This document shows positions 21,691 through 33,420 of a stretch of DNA of 64,000 bases, in pieces (position 1 is the stretch's first letter; each line of letters begins with the position of its first letter). A model generated the notes under the pieces. It was not told the origin of the DNA. It saw nothing but the letters and a program-made list of their open reading frames with translations, and made no database searches. This stretch comes from Lycorma delicatula (lineage: Eukaryota; Arthropoda; Insecta; Hemiptera; Fulgoridae). The translations under genes and the position numbers were made by a program. The stretch lies in assembly GCF_047948215.1 (NCBI RefSeq), contig NC_134465.1:18992022-19056021 (forward strand), in the 5' to 3' direction.

Positions 21691-22947
21691 TACGAGGTGC
21701 GACAATAAAGTAATGAGACTGATTTTTCTTTGCAAGATGTGGCAACCCTGCAGCTTGCGTAGGCCCACCATCTTTGAGCTTGATCTATAAGCTACTTTTA
21801 GTCCAAGCGGCACATTGATGCAACTGCTCAGTCGTGAATTGTGCTGTAATAAGTGAACACGTGTTTGTGTCTCTCGTCACAGCTTTTTGGACATCTTGTG
21901 TTGTTTGAAAATGGTGTCCCTTGACCGCCATTTTGACTCTTGGAAATAGAAAAGAGTCGCATAGAGCGATCTCTAGTGAATAAGGTGGCTGTGGTAGTAC
22001 TGAAATTTGTTTTGAGGTTAAAAATTGCTGTACTGACAGAGCAGTATGGGATAGCGCATTATCGTGATGCAGAATCCAATTATCAGCGATGTTGGCACGG
22101 ACACGAAGAACTCGTTTACAAAGACTTTCTAAAATTTATTTGTAGAAATATCGGTTAACTGTTTGTCCAGGAGGCACCCGCTCTTTATGAACAATTCCCT
22201 TGGAATCGAAGAAGCACACAAGCATGCATTTCACTTTTGACTTTGACATGCGAGCTTTTTTTGATCTGTGTGATCCCTTTGAGCACCATTGCGAACTTTG
22301 GCGTTTTGTCTCTGGATCGTGTTGAAAAAACCAACCTTCATCACCGGTGATAACACGGCTCAACAAATCTGGATCGATTTCCGTTTGCTCTAAAAGATCG
22401 GCTGCCACATTGTTTCGTGTTTCTCGCTGTTGTGTGAGATTTTTGGGAACCATTTTTGCACAAATCTTTCTCGTACCAAGAGCTTCAGTTAATATTAGAC
22501 GAACCGTTTCTCGATCGACGTTGAGTTCTTCTGCGATCATTTTCACGGATAATCTTCGATCAGATCGTACGATTTCACGCACCCTGGTCAAGTTGACATC
22601 TGTCCGTGAGGTTGATGGTCGTCCATTGCGGTCTTCATCTTCAACATTCGTTCTGCCTTCACTAAAAATTTTATGCCACCGAAAAACTTTAGCTTTTGAC
22701 ATAACCTCCTCTCCAAACGCCTTCTGAAGCTTACCGTAAGTTGTCGTCGCGTTTTCACCCGATTTAACGCAAAAAAAAATGGCATACCGTTGCGCAATAT
22801 TTTTCGGTTTCATTTCTGTGACGAGAGACACAAACACGTGTTGACTTATTACAGCACAACTCACGACTGAGCAGTTGCATCAATACGCCGCTTGGACTAG
22901 AAGTAGCTTATAGACCAAGGTCAAAGATGGTGTGCCTACGCAAGCTC
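21691..22947 (-). mobile_element. Chimeric mariner with 128-bp inverted arms
   Basis: The left end has a TA followed by the mariner-type terminus CGAGGTGCGACAATAAAGTA. Positions 21753-21880 and 22818-22945 form an inverted repeat of 128 bp with about 8 mismatches. The right arm is the genuine 5' leader of the transposase gene. The left arm is an inverted copy of that leader, replacing the true 3' end of the gene. The outer 60 bp (the terminal repeat) is missing on the right. Confidence 0.85.
21890..22813 (-). pseudogene. Mariner transposase, DD34D, C-terminally replaced
   Basis: Minus strand, probable start at MKPKNIAQRYAIFFCVKSG (22813); an upstream in-frame methionine at 22864 lies in the leader. 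Domains in order: first helix-turn-helix (VFRWHKIFSEGRTNVEDEDR, GRPSTSRT), second helix-turn-helix (KMIAEELNVDRETVRLILTE), then catalytic motifs VITGDEGWFFQHDPETKRQS (first Asp) and, after one in-frame stop at NRYFYK*, NWILHHDNALSHTALSV (second Asp). The third Asp (ALCDSFLFP) is 34 residues further on, so all three catalytic positions are present. The reading then runs to QDVQKAV and joins the inverted leader copy, losing about 35-40 residues. Otherwise it is one of the best-preserved transposases in the window. Confidence 0.9.
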
Positions 22948-23812
22948 AGTATAAGGATTAATTCCTTCACTACAACCACTAGCGATGTAAATTCAGTTCA
23001 GATAGCAAAATGGATATTATAAATGTCGTAAAGCATACTCGTTGATGTTTTTGGTTTCTTGAAACGAATAAGTGTTTAATGTAATTTTTGCATTCAGTAT
23101 GATTTATCTTGTAAAGCTACACGTGAAATGGACTTTTCAAAAATTAATCAAACTTACAAAAAAACAGTAATCATGGCTTGTTATTTAGTGAAAATATTCC
23201 CAAAGCGGAAAAAATGAAACACTTCTGTGTGTTTTAATTTAAAGTTAGTTTTAGGTTAAGTAAGAAACATTGATATTTTAATATAGTTAGTAGTTCTTCA
23301 CAAACTCATCAGTAGATAATTTATATATATATGAAAGAATATCATTTAATTTTAAATAAATTGAACGGCGTTTCTTGAAGTTTGTTATTCTTGAAATATT
23401 TCTTTCATATAGTTGGAATTTCATTGGAAAGGGTACCAATGAAATTTTGTTGAGACCAGGGAACTTTGTTCTTTTTTCTTTCTCAAATTACATTTACAAT
23501 CGGTTTCGTAAATTAGAAATCATAAATAAATTTTATAAAAATAATGGAGGTATATAGGAATTTCCCAAGAAATATCTTAATTACATTCTAGATATGAACA
23601 AATGAAAGCAAAGGTAGGATAAACGTCGATAAAGTCCACCCACTAATGATCGACAAATCATAATAATGTCCAGTACTATGAATACGAAAGATATTAACAT
23701 AGAAACACATAACATTAAAAACATAAATGTTCATAAACATAACATACAACACTTTGACGAAGAACAACTTACGAAGAGATGCCTTGTCTTTAGTATCGCT
23801 ATTAGGTTCCAT
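22948..23812. other. No gene recognised
   Basis: AT-rich; small open frames lack clear homology. A stretch at 23760-23810 faintly resembles a BEL/Pao motif; see the rejected list. Confidence 0.4.
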
Positions 23813-23824
23813 GATCCAATACAT

Positions 23825-24077
23825 CTAGACACATCATGTGCCCCTCTCCGCGGAAATATTTTTAGTAAAAGGCGAAAGTTTTATACAATTTGAAGAGGGA
23901 CCACAAGTTGAAATGCTTCCTTAAGCTGTTCCTGGAAGGGGGGGAGCCAGGAGTGGAGGTTTAGTCGGTAGTGCGCAGATATGTATACGCACTTAATAAC
24001 ACCTTGCGGAGCCCTGTTAGCAAGCCAGACACGGGCTAGGCGTCCGTAAACAGGGTTCCTCCACCTCTTAAAAAAAA
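23825..24077 (+). mobile_element. R1-like LINE 3' end, dead-on-arrival, with TSD
   Basis: Flanked by perfect 12-bp duplications GATCCAATACAT (23813-23824 and 24078-24089) and ending in an A run. It contains a GC-richer segment with GGAGGTTTAGTCGGTAGTG and GCGTCCGTAAACAGG, a layout seen again at 24.6 kb. The order 'AGTCGGTAG ... GAG-CC-GACAC ... GCGTCCGTAAA ... CTC poly(A)' matches 3' untranslated regions of R1-clade elements as I know them. No substantial coding sequence remains. Confidence 0.7.
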
Positions 24078-24439
24078 GATCCAATACATGAATCCGGATT
24101 CATGAACCCCCTTTAACCGCCTCACATATTCAGAATGAACAACAACTAATTCGCATGTCCCTAATGCTTGTATAGAATAGGTTAGTAAGCGATATAAAAT
24201 TGTTCGCATTAAAAGTTAAATGCAAGCTCATTTTTACTTCTAGCTAAACGATATGAAATCAAATTGCGTAAAGAAATACAGAATTACTTCCGTTTTCCTT
24301 TGAGAATATATTGCTCGAGCCAATTAATTGACCGACCGATTGGTCTCCGCTTAATTGAAGCGCACCACTTGATTATTTGTTTGAAATTTCATTAAAGATC
24401 TGACGAGAAATTCCTAAGTATTCCAGCTGCTAGGTGAAG

Positions 24440-24760
24440 AATTAGACCAGAGAGCGAGAGGACAGCCTTCTGTGGAGCCGTAGTTCGTTCGCGCTTGCGT
24501 GGATGAGTTACGGTGATGATGCACGAGGACTCTCGAACCCCTGAGCCTGAAGGCATCCCCTGGGGCTTAGAGTGCTTCATTGTGGCCCGGCTCCGGCGGG
24601 GAGAAGTGGTGAGATAGGAGTTTTAGTCGGTAAGTTGCAAGTATATATACGGTCTTAACAACATCTAGCGGGTCCTGTGTGAGTCCGACACTGCCCCATT
24701 TATGGGGCGTGCGTAAATCACATTTTTCCGACTCATAAAAAAAAACAAAAAAATCTTCCC
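24440..24760 (+). mobile_element. R1-like LINE 3' region, second subfamily
   Basis: Shares with the previous copy GGAG(T)TTTAGTCGGTA, GTCCTG..GAGTCCGACAC and GGGGCGTGCGTAAAT, ending in an A-rich tail. The preceding 150 bp is GC-rich (CCTGAAGGCATCCCCTGGGG, CCCGGCTCCGGCGGGGAGAA). A fragment of that part recurs at 61680-61730. The upstream limit is uncertain and no TSD was found. Confidence 0.55.
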
Positions 24761-26759
24761 GAGCTTAAAAATCGAAAAATAAGGATTCCAGTTATTTTAA
24801 TAGTTTGCATGGCAATTTTGATTAAAGTTGTTGGGACTGTACAGTCCGAGTTTAATGTTAATTTAGCTTAAGGAATCCCCGTGAGGATCACTTCGATTAA
24901 CTTACAGCTTAATTTTTATAAATCGAAATCGGGCTGCTAGACCACGTGACAACACTGAACCGAGCAGATCTGCCTAAATTAATTGAACGATCAGTGTTCA
25001 GTTGTGCAATCACCTGACACACACTTCCGAAATAAAATTGAAGAAACTTAAACACTCTTTTGGTTTTTCCGAAACCGTCCCTTTTTGCCTCTTTTACAGC
25101 AATAGTAATGATTGGTTAAACGATTTTTCGTGTTTAAAAATATTTCCGAATGTAGTATGTATTCATTAGAAGCTACAAAATACATACCCGACCCGATGAC
25201 AAGGAAGTAGGGAAATGTAATTCCTTGCCTCAAACGGCTCCCCCACATTCAGTTAGTGGATTCGCCCCGTCTGTATCCGATATATCCCAGCCGATTATCT
25301 AGAACTGGTTCTCGATGTTTATCGTGAAATCATTTTAACTTCGCTACCGACGTTTAACATAAATTTTTGGAAGTTACCGATTAACGTACACGATGCCATC
25401 GAGTACCACCTATTAATTGCGAGATATTATACCAGAATAAGTCGCAATGGACATGCTAAGCGTCTTTACGAAACCGATAGTGTTGTTTGGCATTGAACGC
25501 TTGTGGGAATATTAACGGGATGAGGCGAAAAGGGGGACCTACCAGGTACCAAATAGAATCCTAGTTCGCCGAGAATCTCATGTGATATCGCATTACAAGA
25601 GACGAGAACCCTTCCAGAAAATACTCGATGCAATAAGAAACATCTGGCTGTCGGATGACGCTATGTGGCAATCTGTAAATAAATTTTTCGTTATCTTTGG
25701 AAGTTGAAATAATGCAGGAGCATATATAATAACAATAAATGAAATAATTCGTTCGAAAAAGCCTATAGAAAGGAACAAGTGGTGGCGCCAGTATTTCCTA
25801 CAATATAACTTGGCTGTATAAAGTAACGCTCTTTTTTTTAATTACCTGATACTATATATAGTTTCCGTTAAAACAATACGTCATTAATATTTTTATTTTA
25901 TTTTCTTTCTATTGTTTATTACATTCAATTTATCAATTGTTTCAGTTATATTCCAGTATATAATTTGACACGTAAGTGGATTTTTTTTTAGATTTTATCG
26001 TACTAATATTGTAATTTTTATCTTTAAAAGTTAAATTAAAGACAATTTTTCAAGTATATTTGACCTAAAGTAAGACAATAATACCTTTTGAAATTTTATA
26101 ATATTTAAAAACACGTTGACAGTTACGTAATTAAAATAAATTATGTATTTTTTTATTCATCATATATTTAATAAATAAATAAAAAGTATAAAAGGAAAAG
26201 GAAGGAAGAGTAATAGAAAAAAAAAAGTAAATGAATATAGAACAATAAAAAATTTAGAAAAAGATATTATAAAGAATAATCATTAGGGGAAAGTTCAAAA
26301 AAATATAAAAAGCTGAATGTAGAAGAGAAAAAATTAGTGACAATTCTCGGTGTGACTTGGCAGATAATAATTATTCACAGCTACGCATACTCCTTAATAT
26401 CAAAACCTTTAAAAAAAAAATTAACCGACACAAAAAAACCATTTGAAAAGATAGACTCGCTACTATTAAAGTAAGCGTGGGCGTATGTACTTTTCAGTTT
26501 CATTGATTTCTTTTATAAAAAGAAAAAAAAACTTATTCATGTGAATTTAAAACAGAGCCTGCATCATTATTTCAGCAAGTTTTCACCCACTACAACACAG
26601 TTCAGCGTTTTTTAAAGTACTTTATATTAAAAAGTATAACTTTAATAATTTGTTACTCAATATTTCATCATTTTAAATAATTCGTCGTCATCCAAACAGA
26701 AATTTATTTTTTTTATAAAGTATATATATTCGTATATTTGCAATTTCGATAATATATAT
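24761..26759. other. No gene recognised
   Basis: Mixed-composition DNA up to about 25.8 kb (less AT-rich, with short frames that I cannot assign), then AT-rich. The 24.9-25.8 kb part may be an old transposon, but no motif is clear enough to name. Confidence 0.4.
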
Positions 26760-27620
26760 TGTCACGTGTTCGCGGCTCGATCAGGATACTGAGAGATTGA
26801 TAACTGAAAATGCTTATATAATTACAATTTATTAAAGAATATAAATAAAAGAAGAAAAATCAACAATAACAATGACAATAAGAATAACAAACGAATAATA
26901 ATCATAGTGTTCACAAATGCAATAATAATAAAAATAATAGACAGCGATTACTACATACAAAACAGAATTTAAAGTAATCGTCAGGATTTATTTACAGTTA
27001 GTTAAACATTGAAAACCAGAATTCAATCCCGTTGACAAAAGACTGGCATGACCGCTTAACACTTTTATCGCGTTTTAACTGTTTAACAACCAGTTAACAC
27101 TTTTAAAAACTAGTCTTGCATTAACATCAACAGTACAATAGATAAGAAGTATAAAGTTCTTTTACTACAAATATCTTTGCTGTTCACAAATAAAAACCGA
27201 CCTAACAATTTATGAATGAAATTTAGTACGTTATCTCGTTCGCTTATAATCTAACAGTAACTCACCGAACACTTCTTGTTTTCATGTACTGGAATTACTT
27301 GTGACGTCACCTTAATCACGTCGAGCTTGTAAGCACTAGAGATTCGCTTCTTCACCGACCTCCTCGCAGAATACTCTTGCTTCAAACTCGCATAATAACT
27401 ACTCGCTTAGAACTTTCTCGCAGAACTCTGTCGTAGCTCTCTCTCGCAGAGTGGTCTTCCCTGGAATATTTATACTCCTACCCTCTTTACCTGCTAGATC
27501 GGACCCAACTCGAAGCGTGAATATGATCGTCCTTCCTCGCATTTTCCCATGAGACCCCAAGCCTGGGTCCGGTAACTTTTCTCAAGGATTAGCGTGATGT
27601 TTAGGTATGTCAGCGGGCAG
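26760..27620 (-). promoter_or_regulatory. Possible LTR / promoter-like region
   Basis: On the minus strand a GC-richer block at 27600-27290 contains a TATAAATA box (27465-27472), followed downstream by several repeats of a TCTGCGAG/GCGAG motif. It ends at ACACGTGACA near 26762, which would suit an LTR 3' end. The size (about 0.85 kb) and layout suit a solo LTR of a Gypsy- or BEL-type element. I see no TSD, no second copy and no internal retrotransposon sequence, so this remains tentative. Confidence 0.35.
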
Positions 27621-28799
27621 AATTACAAAGGACGATTGTTAAACGGATGTGTTACCAGTGCTAAAAGGGTTTCTTTGAGCCCCTTTCTGGATTCCTCCAT
27701 TATGTTTTCCATTAGTTTCTTTTTAATTAGCAGGAATCAGTTACTCAGCTCCGTTATACTAGTCTTGTACAATAAATATATATATATATATCTAAAGCTG
27801 TTAATTTCAATTTTAATAGCCCTTTACGCGATGAAGAAAAATACAAAAGCAATTTTTGTTAATAACAAAAATTAACAATTAGAACAAAAAAAAAAATTAT
27901 ACATTTTTTCAGAGATGAAGAATAAATTAAAGGATTTTTTTTAAAATATTCACATACCTTAAGCTTAAAATATTTGCTGCTTAAGAAAACTTTACACTTA
28001 ACACCCCCTTCAATAAAGACTAAAATAATAAAAAGTAACTTTTTCAAAAAACGTGCATTTTAGATGCGAGGTCCAAAAAAAAAAGAAGATATTTCTTGAT
28101 ACCTCTGTATAAAAAGTACAAACTTTCAAAACAAAAATGTTGAAAAATATTTAAACCGAAAAAAGGGATTTTAAATCTTAAGACATAAGGGTTGATTCTT
28201 AAAAAAACTTTTTTTTTACATTTATGTATGCATTGTAGATAAAATATTTGCTTTTATAAAACTTTATTAAAGTTCTTTTTCGCAATATCCCACGACCCAC
28301 TTAAAAAATTAAATCCGATCAATTTCCCATATACAGAAATATTTAAGCCAAATTTGAAGAAAATCGGTTTGATCAATACTGTGATATACGGCGAAAAACA
28401 GTGCTATGCATATAAATACATATATGTTTTTTCAACTAGTCGGATCTTAAACCGAAAAGCTTTTCAAAAAACAATATCCCATTTTTGAAATAATTACCAT
28501 ACTTACCCCTTAAATATAGCTTATATGTATGTATATTTATTGTAATATAAATACATACAGCAAGAATACGGCGAAAAATTTTTTTTGTATTATTTCGAGT
28601 AGCCCAAAAAAGACTTACATATAAAGCTTCTAAAGACATAAATATTTTAATTTTATTTAGTGTATTCTGCGCAAAACGCGGTAATCCACCTAATAAATCT
28701 TTTTATTAATAAAGGTTTTGATAGTATATTTAAATTTAATTTTCATCAATTTGTTTAAAAACAATAAAATTTTATAACTAAATCATCATTCTGTTTCGT
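27621..28799. other. AT-rich, no gene; possible old MITE at 28.0-28.45 kb
   Basis: The stretch 28060-28440 includes motifs such as AAATTTGAAGAAAATCGGTTTGATC that are typical of decayed non-coding repeats in insects. No boundaries were determined. Confidence 0.3.
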
Positions 28800-28904
28800 A
28801 AAGATATACAAGGCATATACATAAAGTAAGGACCGTTTAGTCGTTAAAAAAAATTAACTCCTACGAGAAGTTTTAACTTACAATTTTAGTTTACTACATA
28901 TCTG

Positions 28905-29105
28905 CATCACTTTTCCACATAATCGCCACTCAGTTCTAAGCACTTTTCATAACGCTGCACCAGTTTCTTTAACCCCTCTGCACAGAAGTTCCCCCCCTGG
29001 GAATTGAACCGGATGACGACGGCAGTCTCGAGTTCCTCGTTGTTTTTAAACCGTTGTCCATCAAGCCACTTTTTCAAATGTAAGAAGAGAAAACAGCCTC
29101 TAGGT
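28905..29105 (-). pseudogene. Mariner transposase C-terminal relic
   Basis: Minus frame without stops: FLFLHLKKWLDGQRFKNNEE, then LETAVVIRFNSQGGNFCAEG and LKKLVQRYEKCLELSGDYVE followed by a stop. The pattern LKKWL-GQRF-N-EEL...F---G---LV-RY-KCL---GDYVEK is the C-terminus of Tc1/mariner transposases. About 60 residues remain. A SINE A copy lies directly to its right. Confidence 0.8.
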
Positions 29106-29115
29106 GCAAGGTCGA

Positions 29116-29413
29116 ACCCACTGAGTTGGTCTAGTGGTGAATGCGTCTTTCCAAATCAGCTGATTGGAAATCAAGAGTTCCAGCGTTCAAGTTCTAGTAA
29201 AGTCAGTTACTTTTACACGGATTGGAATACTAGATCGTGAATACCGGTGTTCTTTGGTGGTGGTTGGATTTCAATTAATCACACATCTCGGTAATGGTCG
29301 AACTGAGACTGTACAAGACCACACTTTCTTTACACTCATACCTATCATCCTCATTCATCCTCTGAAGTATTATCTAAGTGGTAGTTAACAGAAGCTAAAC
29401 AGGAAAAAGAAAG
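29116..29413 (+). repeat. SINE A copy, full-length
   Basis: Head CCCACTGAGTTGGTCTAGTG (A-box-like), B-box-like GTTCAAGTTC at about 29185, body with GTACAAGACCACAC, tail AGAAGCTAAACAGGAAAAAG. The two short frames spanning it are not genes. Confidence 0.9.
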
Positions 29414-29690
29414 TATCGTTTAATTATAGCTTATAAATTATGTTAACAAAATTAAACAATAAAAAATGAGCTAACAAAATACAATATAGGAATTTAAAAT
29501 GCTAAGTATCTATACTTAGACAAATGAAGAAATCCATTAATTAAAATTATAACATTTTTCAAAAATGGTGGGCGGTAGAAAGATTTAAAGTTCTTATTAG
29601 TTTTCGGAATGAAAAAACAGATTAAAATTATGTATCGCATGTTACCAAACAAAAATTATATTCATCGGTATTATTAATAAATCAATATTC
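29414..29690 (+). repeat. Repeat D, copy 1
   Basis: Shares with 37183-37445 the blocks TATAGCTTATAAATT, GTTAACAAAATTAAACAATA, GAGCTAACAAAATACAAT and ATCGCATGTTA. It runs directly into a MITE fragment. Confidence 0.65.
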
Positions 29691-30146
29691 TTAAGTTAAA
29701 AAAAAAGGAGTTGAAGTCGGATTCGAACCCCTGTCTTCCCCTAGTACGATCAAAATATTTCATTAATTAAAGTTTTATTTGGTTATAACTCCGGAACCGA
29801 TGAAAATGAGTACTACTTATTGTTCAAAAGCTCTCAATGATGGCTTATTATTGCAGTTAACAAAAAGTCCAAAATCCAAAAATTTGATTTTGGGCTTTTT
29901 TTTTATACTTCGATTGCAATCAATAAAAGGGATACACAATCAGATGTTACAACAGTCCTAAAGCCAAAATTTCAACATCCTTCGGCTAATCGTTTTGAGT
30001 TACAAGATACATACGTACAGACGTCACGCCGAAACTAACCAAAATGGATTCAGGGATGGTCGAAATGGATATTTCCGTTGAAATCTGAAGACCGAAATTT
30101 TTCGCGGATACAATACGACGTCCTTTACTTCGTACAAAGAAGTAAA
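29691..30146 (+). mobile_element. MITE (CTTCCTTGTAC family), left third missing
   Basis: Matches the right two thirds of the 3932-4590 copy, from the B-box-like block (GTCGGATTCGAACCCC on plus) to the right terminus CTTCGTACAAAGAAGTA. The left terminal repeat is missing; repeat D sits in its place. Confidence 0.75.
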
Positions 30147-31062
30147 TAGGTACTCGAAAAATAAAGATTTTTGAAAAAAAAAATAAATAAATACAAAGTA
30201 AAAGTTTTTAGATATATGATTACAGTTTTATGATAGATATTGGTCGGGAGAAGGAGGAGACGTAAGATAATACTTTAATGTAAGAAGAAACATGAAGAAG
30301 AAGAAAATCAACATTATACAGAAATGTTACTAAGTTTAGTTATTAAATTTAAAGAATAACGTTATCTCAATTGACTATTTGGAAAAAAAATTCTAGGTAC
30401 ATCAAATTACTTATTGAGTACTAATCTTTTTTTACTGAATTTAACAGAATGAGATACGAAGAAATTTTATAAACTATAAAACTGAATTATCGATCATATT
30501 TGATTGTCAAATGTTTTAACACCGTCAAAAAATTCTACTGCTGTATTTATTAGTACATCGTAAGCACTGTTTACAGAGCAGTTGATATTAAACCCTGATG
30601 ACAACCGAAGAGATATAGGTGTCGCCACAAATTTGAAGCTTACCGGTGAGCCAACTACAGCTGCTATTCTTCAACCCTTTTATCGCAGTACGTGCTTCCC
30701 TCATTTTTTGTAATTTCATTCCTTGTTCTACTAATTTATTGTATAATAATTGTATGGCCGGCAGTTCTAGGGAGGTAGAAACATTTTTCGTCCATCAAAT
30801 CTCTTCTTAAGATTTAATCAAACAAAGAGAGACGTCGCCAATTAAAAATAGAAAAAAATAATTATGGAAAATCTTAACATATTTATTAACGATTTTTCAT
30901 TTTTCCCTTACAGCAAGGAAACGTATCAAAATTTTAATAACTGTCGGAATAAGTATTTGGATGTAATAACTTACTAATATACAAACAGTTGAAATGCCAA
31001 AAGATCGACCTTTTTTCCTGCGCACACAAGGTGTTATCAACGCTCGGACAGAAAATTAACAA
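30147..31062. other. No gene recognised
   Basis: AT-rich with no assignable open frame. Confidence 0.5.
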
Positions 31063-31763
31063 TTTTTTTTATCTTCAGTCATTTAACTGATTTGATGCGA
31101 TTCTCCAAGATTCCCTATCCAGTGCTAGTCGTTTCATTTCAGTATACTCCCTACATTTTACATCCCTAACAATTTGTTTTACATATTCCAAACGTTGCCT
31201 GCCTGCACAATTTTTCCCTTCTACCTGTCCCTCCATTATTAAAGCGACTATTCCAGGATGCCTTAATAAGTGGCCTATAAGTCTCTTATTTTAATATAAC
31301 TATATTTTTCCAAGCGCTTCTTTCTTCAACGATTCGCCGCAACACCTCTTCTTCATTTGTCATTTTATCCACCAATTTGATTTTTAGCATTCTCCTACAG
31401 CACCGCATTTCAAAAGCTTCTAATCTTTTCTTCTAGGTACTTTGATCGTCCAAGTTTCACTTCCATATAAAGCTACGCTGCAATCATATACTTTCAAAAA
31501 TCTTTTTTTTTTGGCGTTTAAATCAATTTTTGATGTAAATAAATTATATTTCTGTCTGAAGGCTGGTTTCGCCTGTGCTATTCGGCATTTTATATCGCAC
31601 CTGCTTCGTCCCAAATAACAAAATTCGTCTATCTCCATAATCTTTTCTCTTCCTATTATTACATTCAATATATACGATATTTTTACTACATTTCATTACT
31701 TTCGTTTTGTTTTTATTTATTTTAATGCGGAAGTTCTTGCGTAGGACTTCATCCATACCGTTT
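31063..31763 (-). mobile_element. RTE-like LINE copy, 3' part
   Basis: Minus strand. Coding remnants: LRKNFRIKINKNKTKVMKCS, IMEIDEFCYLG, KCRIAQAKPAFRQKYNLFTS, VYDCSVALYGSETWTIKVP, and RRML in the palm-proximal C-terminal domain. It lacks the catalytic FADD region, ending 5' at about 31763. The 3' end carries the family tail with CAGTCATTTAACTG and an oligo(T) on plus. Confidence 0.85.
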
Positions 31764-32969
31764 AATATATATTATATATTAAAACAATATAAAACGACTA
31801 TTCGGAATGCTTAGTTAAAATAAAATCAAAAGGTCGAGCTAAAATAAGACTTCGTCCCATTCGGTCAATAAAAATAATATATATTATTAGTAATAACAAA
31901 GAAAATAGAAACAATAATAAAAAATTACTATTAAAAACCTCGAATAAATGCGTATAAAGTACCTACAATACATTAAGACACGTCATCGTTTTGGCTGAGC
32001 GTATAAAATTGTTCTATTTTAAAAATAAAATCAAAGATTACAACTTTGATTTTATTTTTAACTAACTTCAGTCACACTCAAATGTTTATTTAAAAAAATA
32101 AATAAATGTTATCCTAATTATAAGATACTTATAAAAACATTTTACAGTTATATAATGGTTTTATTATAATTTATTATAATCACGGACCAAAAGTTAAAAA
32201 TAAAGTTTTTTAAGAAAGAAAATTTTTATAATAAATTCAGGAAATAATAAAATTAAAGATTTTTTTTACATTCTTCAGTGGAATGAAGAAAAAAATTAAA
32301 AATATTTAATTAAAATGTCTAAGAAACATGTTTTAACTTTTTTTTAAATTCAGTTTCTGTAAAATACTTTTAAAAAATAGCTAAAGAAATAAATAATCTA
32401 TTAATTGGAAATTCGATTTGATTTAAATTTCACTCCTTAAAATTGTCTAAATGTTAATTTAGTTTATTAAAACTATCATCCGTACAAAAGTAGAATAATC
32501 GAAAACTACACAATCATTCCGTGTGGTATAGTATTCGCCAGAAGCAGGAGATTTTTCTCCTGCTTCTGGCGATATGAAAAATTATTTTTTGCTTAATAAA
32601 AAAAAAATCAACGGGAAACCACTTTACTCCTCATTTCCTTAGTAAGTATGGCACAGTATACGAGTATATTTAATGTCCTAAGCATTCCAATTTGAATAGC
32701 ATAATATTCGTTTAAAGAAATTATGGGTTTTTTCAGTTATGCGCCCCGCACCTTTTTTGTTTAGTTCTTCCTCGCCGATTTATAAAAAAATATGACGTAA
32801 TATCGTTTGAATCATTACATTAAATAATGTAAATAAACTTTAAATTGCACCTGGCTAACAGATAACATCGGGATCTGGTATTTTCCATTTCATTCTGTGC
32901 ACAAAGATTTATATGCCAGCATAATAATGTTCCGTTATTCGAAGTATTGTTTAAGGTTAGATCTAGTCT
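31764..32969. other. AT-rich sequence
   Basis: No gene seen; contains the hairpin at 32536-32571. Confidence 0.5.
32536..32571. other. Perfect 16-bp hairpin
   Basis: CGCCAGAAGCAGGAGA and its exact inverse around a TTTT loop, GC-rich in an AT-rich setting. Function unknown. Confidence 0.9.
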
Positions 32970-33253
32970 TTTTCAGTTTATCCTCCGGAACCACTTCCGG
33001 TATTACTACAGAGGATTAATGAGAATGATATGTATGGATATAAATGAAGTGCAGTATTGTGCAGACTAAGGTCAACTATTCCTGAGATGTGTGGTTAATT
33101 GAAACCCAACCGCAAAAGAACACCGGTATCCACGATCTAGTATTCAAATCCGCATAAAAGTAACCGGCTTTAATAGGAATTGAACCTTAGAACTCTCGAC
33201 TTCGAAATAAACTGATTTGTGATGACGAGTTCACCATTAGGCTAAATCCGTGG
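32970..33253 (-). repeat. SINE A copy, minus
   Basis: Tail (TTTATCCTCCGGAACCACTT on plus) to head near 33250, where the A-box-like block is degraded. On the minus strand it directly follows a SINE B copy, joined through an A run. Confidence 0.88.
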
Positions 33254-33420
33254 TTTTTTTTTTGTGTCTTTAACCTCCGGGTCCACCGTTAGGTACTGCT
33301 TCAAAGGATGAAACGAATGATTTTATAGAGTGTGTGAAAATACCGTGCCTGACCGGGATTCGAACCCGGGAGCTCCAGATGAAAGGCCGACGCTTCACTG
33401 ACACCACGGAGACCGGCCAA
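33254..33420 (-). repeat. SINE B copy, minus
   Basis: On minus, the tRNA-like head TCCGTGGTGTCAGTGAAGCG, a CTTTCAT anticodon-loop-like block and a perfect B box GGGTTCGAATCCCGG lead to a body with a GTGTG-rich part and a tail CGGTGGACCCGGAGGTTAAAG. The head resembles a tRNA-Glu (TTC loop), which is inference. The tail is shared with SINE A. Confidence 0.85.

Noticed and set aside
22347..22727. 126-codon plus frame
   Set aside because: Antisense shadow of the mariner transposase.
23755..23820. Motif LTKRCLVFSIAIRFHDPIHL resembling the BEL/Pao KR--LS-I--IFDP block
   Set aside because: Only one short, weak match; no protease, RT or integrase neighbours.
24950..25800. Possible diverged transposon or gene exon in less AT-rich DNA
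   Set aside because: Short frames such as EIILTSLPTFNINFWKLPIN are suggestive but I could not match them to any family.
33343..33418. Possible functional tRNA gene (perfect B box)
   Set aside because: It is the head of SINE B; the same sequence recurs at 36.5 and 61.9 kb with a SINE body and tail, and the acceptor stem does not close.
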